8,655 bases of DNA, taken from positions 1 through 8,655 of the forward strand of contig JAEOST010000474.1 in assembly GCA_016840245.1 (NCBI GenBank). The letters run 5' to 3'. Both the position numbers and the translations under genes were made by a program. Positions within the stretch are counted from its first letter, which is position 1; every line of letters starts with the position of its first letter. This document shows positions 6,811 to 8,655 of the stretch, piece after piece. Below the pieces are notes generated by a model, which was not told where the DNA came from, searched no databases, and saw nothing but the letters and a program-made list of their open reading frames with translations. This stretch comes from Candidatus Thorarchaeota archaeon (GTDB lineage Archaea; Asgardarchaeota; Thorarchaeia; Thorarchaeales; Thorarchaeaceae).

Positions 6811-8390
6811 CAAGTTCCCCCCTGTGAACGGTCTTTCATAATACGTCTTCGACCTGTTGACGCCCAAGCTGAGGAGCCGCGATCCCATCGACCGGTCTTT
6901 CCACCCTGAGCCAATGCCTGACCCTCTCGTCCGCTCTGGGCCCAACTGTCACCTAGTGCGGCTCCACTCAACTGTGCTCCACCTGCTGCAGAACTCTGAT
7001 GAAGAACAGAGGCTATTATGGCAATCTCATGTTCAATGCTCATCTCTCCGCGTTGCTTTCGAGCAGCCTTGCGCTTGAGAAAGTCTAGAGCGTATTGGGG
7101 AAATAGGGCATATGATATCAAGTCGCGCTCCAAATGAGGGATGTCCTTGAGAGCCTCTCGCGCCAGTGGGAGTTCGGGTTCAAGGAGGTCTGCGGGTCTG
7201 CAGTCAATGGGCTCTTCATCACCAATAGCTAGTTTCTGGACCTCAGGGTCTATCTCAGCAGGCGGACGACCATAGTAACCCCTGACATATTGTTTGATCT
7301 CATGAGGAATCATCTTGTAACGTTCACCCATGATCACATTCAGGGTAGCTTGAGTTCCAACTATCTGACTTGAAGGTGTGACTAGAGGGGGGTAACCCAT
7401 ATCAGCCCTGACCCTAGGCACCTCAGCTAAGACCTCATCGTATCGATCAAGTGCACCCTGTTCACGCAGTTGGTTGTCAAGGTTTGAGAGCATTCCACCA
7501 GGTACTTGAAACACCAAGACTTGAGTATTGACTCCCTGGAGACTCCCCTCGAACTGTGTGTATTTTCCACGTATCTTTCTGAAATAATCAGCAATCTCTG
7601 CTAGGAGCTGGACATCAAGGCCTGTGTCACGAGGTGTTCCTTTGAGAGCTTCTACAATTGATTCTGTTGCTGGTTGAGATGTAGTCAATGAGAGCGATGA
7701 GATGGCTGTGTCCACAACATCTACTCCTGCCTCTGCAGCCTTGAGGATTGCCATTGACCCCATTCCACTTGTGTAGTGAGTATGGAGTTGTATGGGGATG
7801 TCAACTTCGTCCTTGAGCATCTTGACAAGCTCATAGGCGTTCTGTGGGGAAATCATTCCTGCCATATCTTTGATACAGATCGAATCAGCATCGAGTGAAT
7901 AGAGCGTCTTTGCCTTCTCAACAAACTTCTCATTGGTGTGAAATGGACTCAATGTGTAACAGAAACTGGCCTGAACATGACCGCCTTCTCGCTTGACAAA
8001 CTTCATAGCTGCTTCCATGTTGCGAACATCGTTCAGAGCATCGAAGATACGGAAGACATCAATACCTACAGTAACTGCTTCTTTCACAAAAGCCTCCAAG
8101 ACATCATCGCTATACGCGCGATAGGCTACTACATTCTGTGACCTAAGCAGCATTTGAAGTGGTGTCTTGGGGCATGCTTCTTTGATTATTTCGACGCGTT
8201 CCCATGGGTCTTCATCAAGAAAACGCATCATACTATCAAAGGTTGCACCGCCCCACATCTCCAATGAATGGTATCCAACTGCATCAATTTGTTCAAGAAT
8301 AGGAACCATATGCTCAATCCTCATTCTTGTGGCAAGGAGAGACTGATGCGCATCTCTGAGAGTTGTATCAGTTATTCGAAGCTTCGACAT
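6810..8390 (-). CDS. Pyruvate/oxaloacetate carboxyltransferase subunit (PycB/OadA/transcarboxylase 5S family)
   Basis: 526 residues. The TIM-barrel carboxyltransferase domain (~1-300) shows the metal and catalytic signatures: ITDTTLRDAHQS with Asp8; VFRIFDALND (112-121); CIKDMAG with Lys174, the carboxylated lysine of this family; QLHTHYTSGMG with metal ligands His203 and His205; and DTAISSLSLTTSQPATES with the catalytic Thr near 237. The conserved PYC_OADA domain follows to ~440. No biotin domain is fused; the carrier is the next gene, overlapping by one base (TGATG). The enzyme moves CO2 between carboxybiotin and pyruvate/oxaloacetate. Without a biotin carboxylase or membrane beta subunit here, pyruvate carboxylase, decarboxylase and transcarboxylase remain open. 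The C-terminus (~450-526) has an odd Gly/Ala/Ser/Gln-rich tail. ATG 8390 (MSKLRITDTTLRD) is the family start; the frame extends to ATG 8471 but would overlap the upstream gene. Confidence 0.93.
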   Translation of the reverse strand: MSKLRITDTTLRDAHQSLLATRMRIEHMVPILEQIDAVGYHSLEMWGGATFDSMMRFLDEDPWERVEIIKEACPKTPLQMLLRSQNVVAYRAYSDDVLEAFVKEAVTVGIDVFRIFDALNDVRNMEAAMKFVKREGGHVQASFCYTLSPFHTNEKFVEKAKTLYSLDADSICIKDMAGMISPQNAYELVKMLKDEVDIPIQLHTHYTSGMGSMAILKAAEAGVDVVDTAISSLSLTTSQPATESIVEALKGTPRDTGLDVQLLAEIADYFRKIRGKYTQFEGSLQGVNTQVLVFQVPGGMLSNLDNQLREQGALDRYDEVLAEVPRVRADMGYPPLVTPSSQIVGTQATLNVIMGERYKMIPHEIKQYVRGYYGRPPAEIDPEVQKLAIGDEEPIDCRPADLLEPELPLAREALKDIPHLERDLISYALFPQYALDFLKRKAARKQRGEMSIEHEIAIIASVLHQSSAAGGAQLSGAALGDSWAQSGREGQALAQGGKTGRWDRGSSAWASTGRRRIMKDRSQGGT

Positions 8391-8417
8391 CGCAACCGAG
8401 TTGTGAACACAGTCATC

Positions 8418-8426
8418 TGTATTTAG
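8418..8426 (-). promoter_or_regulatory. Possible TATA-like element for the biotin operon (CTAAATACA)
   Basis: CTAAATACA on the minus strand is centred about 32 bases before the ATG at 8390, which has no clear Shine-Dalgarno. That spacing would suit a leaderless or short-leader archaeal transcript. The match is weak, and read-through from the helix-turn-helix gene is an alternative. Confidence 0.25.
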
Positions 8427-8442
8427 TCGTTCTGTTCGGCAC

Positions 8443-8655
8443 TCATTCTTCAAATTCATCCTTGTGAACATGGCCTCTAGTGATATTCCAGATTGCTACC
8501 TCTGATCTAGCAATTTTATCCTCACGCCAAAGTTTCTTTCTAATATCAGCAGTTGAAAAACCAGTCCTATGAAGTCGCCTTATTTTCTCACGTTCTTCAA
8601 ATGTGGTGAATCCTGCTTCGCTGCCAGCCTGTTTCATCTCATCTAATTCAGCAAG
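8443..8655 (-). CDS. Small helix-turn-helix protein, C-terminal part (possibly partial at right edge)
   Basis: The minus frame is open from the window edge to the TGA at 8445-8443, giving 70 visible residues. The sequence FEEREKIRRLHRTGFSTADIRKKL, then ARSEVAIWNITRG, has the spacing of a homeodomain-like helix-turn-helix as in HTH_23/resolvase-type domains: a first helix, a glycine turn with S-x-x-D-I-x-x-x-L, and a recognition helix ending in I-x-R-G. The product is short and charged with an acidic tail, and there is no signal peptide. An in-frame ATG at 8637 would give a complete 64-residue protein, but codons upstream of it are also open (LAELDE), so the true start may lie outside the window. 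It ends 52 bases before the carboxyltransferase start, so it could regulate or be co-transcribed with the biotin operon. Its regulatory target is unknown. Confidence 0.6.
   Translation of the reverse strand, partial: LAELDEMKQAGSEAGFTTFEEREKIRRLHRTGFSTADIRKKLWREDKIARSEVAIWNITRGHVHKDEFEE

Noticed and set aside
6811..6945. Longer start for the biotin carrier protein at 6945
   Set aside because: The extra 45 residues are an alternate-frame reading of the carboxyltransferase 3' end. The ATG at 6810 has a Shine-Dalgarno, the TGATG coupling and a normal domain start.
6810..7020. Frameshift in the carboxyltransferase tail
   Set aside because: I looked for a better continuation in the other minus frame, but it gives no more family-like sequence. 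The existing frame keeps a plausible W-x-x-x-G-R-R-R-I-M end and a perfect TGATG junction, so an intact gene is more likely.
7938..8141. Plus-strand frames at 6494-6778, 6857-7078 and 7938-8141
   Set aside because: They are antisense to the well-conserved carrier and carboxyltransferase genes and have no recognisable domain or start signal.
8391..8471. Longer start for the carboxyltransferase at 8471
   Set aside because: It would add 27 residues unlike the family and overlap the helix-turn-helix gene by 29 bases. MSKLRITDTTLRD is the usual family N-terminus.
1..8655. CRISPR array, tRNA, rRNA or insertion sequence
   Set aside because: No regularly spaced direct repeats, cloverleaf-like sequence, ribosomal RNA signature, transposase gene or long terminal inverted repeats were seen by eye. 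Short tRNA-like elements could not be excluded without a covariance search.

Overview
All supported genes in this window lie on the minus strand, so the region reads from right to left. The gene content suggests an archaeon. There is an archaeal-type (SCP-x-like) thiolase, and the pyruvate/oxaloacetate carboxyltransferase and its biotin carrier are split into two genes. A cytosolic protein has a longin/roadblock-like N-terminus followed by winged helices, and a very large secreted protein is rich in N-glycosylation sequons. TATA-like elements sit at plausible distances from some starts, and Shine-Dalgarno sequences occur mainly at internal operon starts. An Asgard archaeon (Thorarchaeia-like) is my best guess, from gene style alone; it is not proven by anything in the window.

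Layout from right to left. (1) 8443-8655: the 3' end of a small helix-turn-helix protein that runs off the right edge. (2) 6810-8390, 6283-6810 and 5106-6269: a tight three-gene operon. It encodes a carboxyltransferase (PycB/OadA/transcarboxylase-5S family), a biotin carboxyl carrier protein with an EAMKM biotinylation site, and a thiolase-family protein. The first two overlap as TGATG; the third follows after 13 bases with a strong Shine-Dalgarno. (3) 4863-5045: a 60-residue acidic small protein with its own TATA-like element. (4) 4610-4862: a 253-base non-coding stretch holding three short inverted repeats. (5) 3404-4609: a cytosolic protein with a longin/roadblock-like N-terminal region and two winged-helix-like regions. 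(6) 1-3403: the first 1,134 residues of a secreted, modular surface protein running off the left edge. It starts on the base right after the stop codon of the preceding gene (TAGATG).

How they fit together: the carboxyltransferase and carrier would move CO2 between biotin and pyruvate/oxaloacetate. No biotin carboxylase or membrane decarboxylase subunit is in the window, so the complex may be a pyruvate carboxylase, a decarboxylase or a transcarboxylase. The co-transcribed thiolase-fold protein suggests an acyl-CoA context, but it has proline where the family nucleophile cysteine is expected. The longin/winged-helix protein and the surface protein form a second, translationally coupled pair.

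The most interesting points are the cysteine-less thiolase in a biotin operon, the coupling of an uncharacterised winged-helix protein to a giant surface protein, and the internal architecture of that protein: about four tandem ~108-residue modules followed by four ~100-residue CnaB-like repeats. I see no rRNA, tRNA, CRISPR array, insertion sequence or phage gene.
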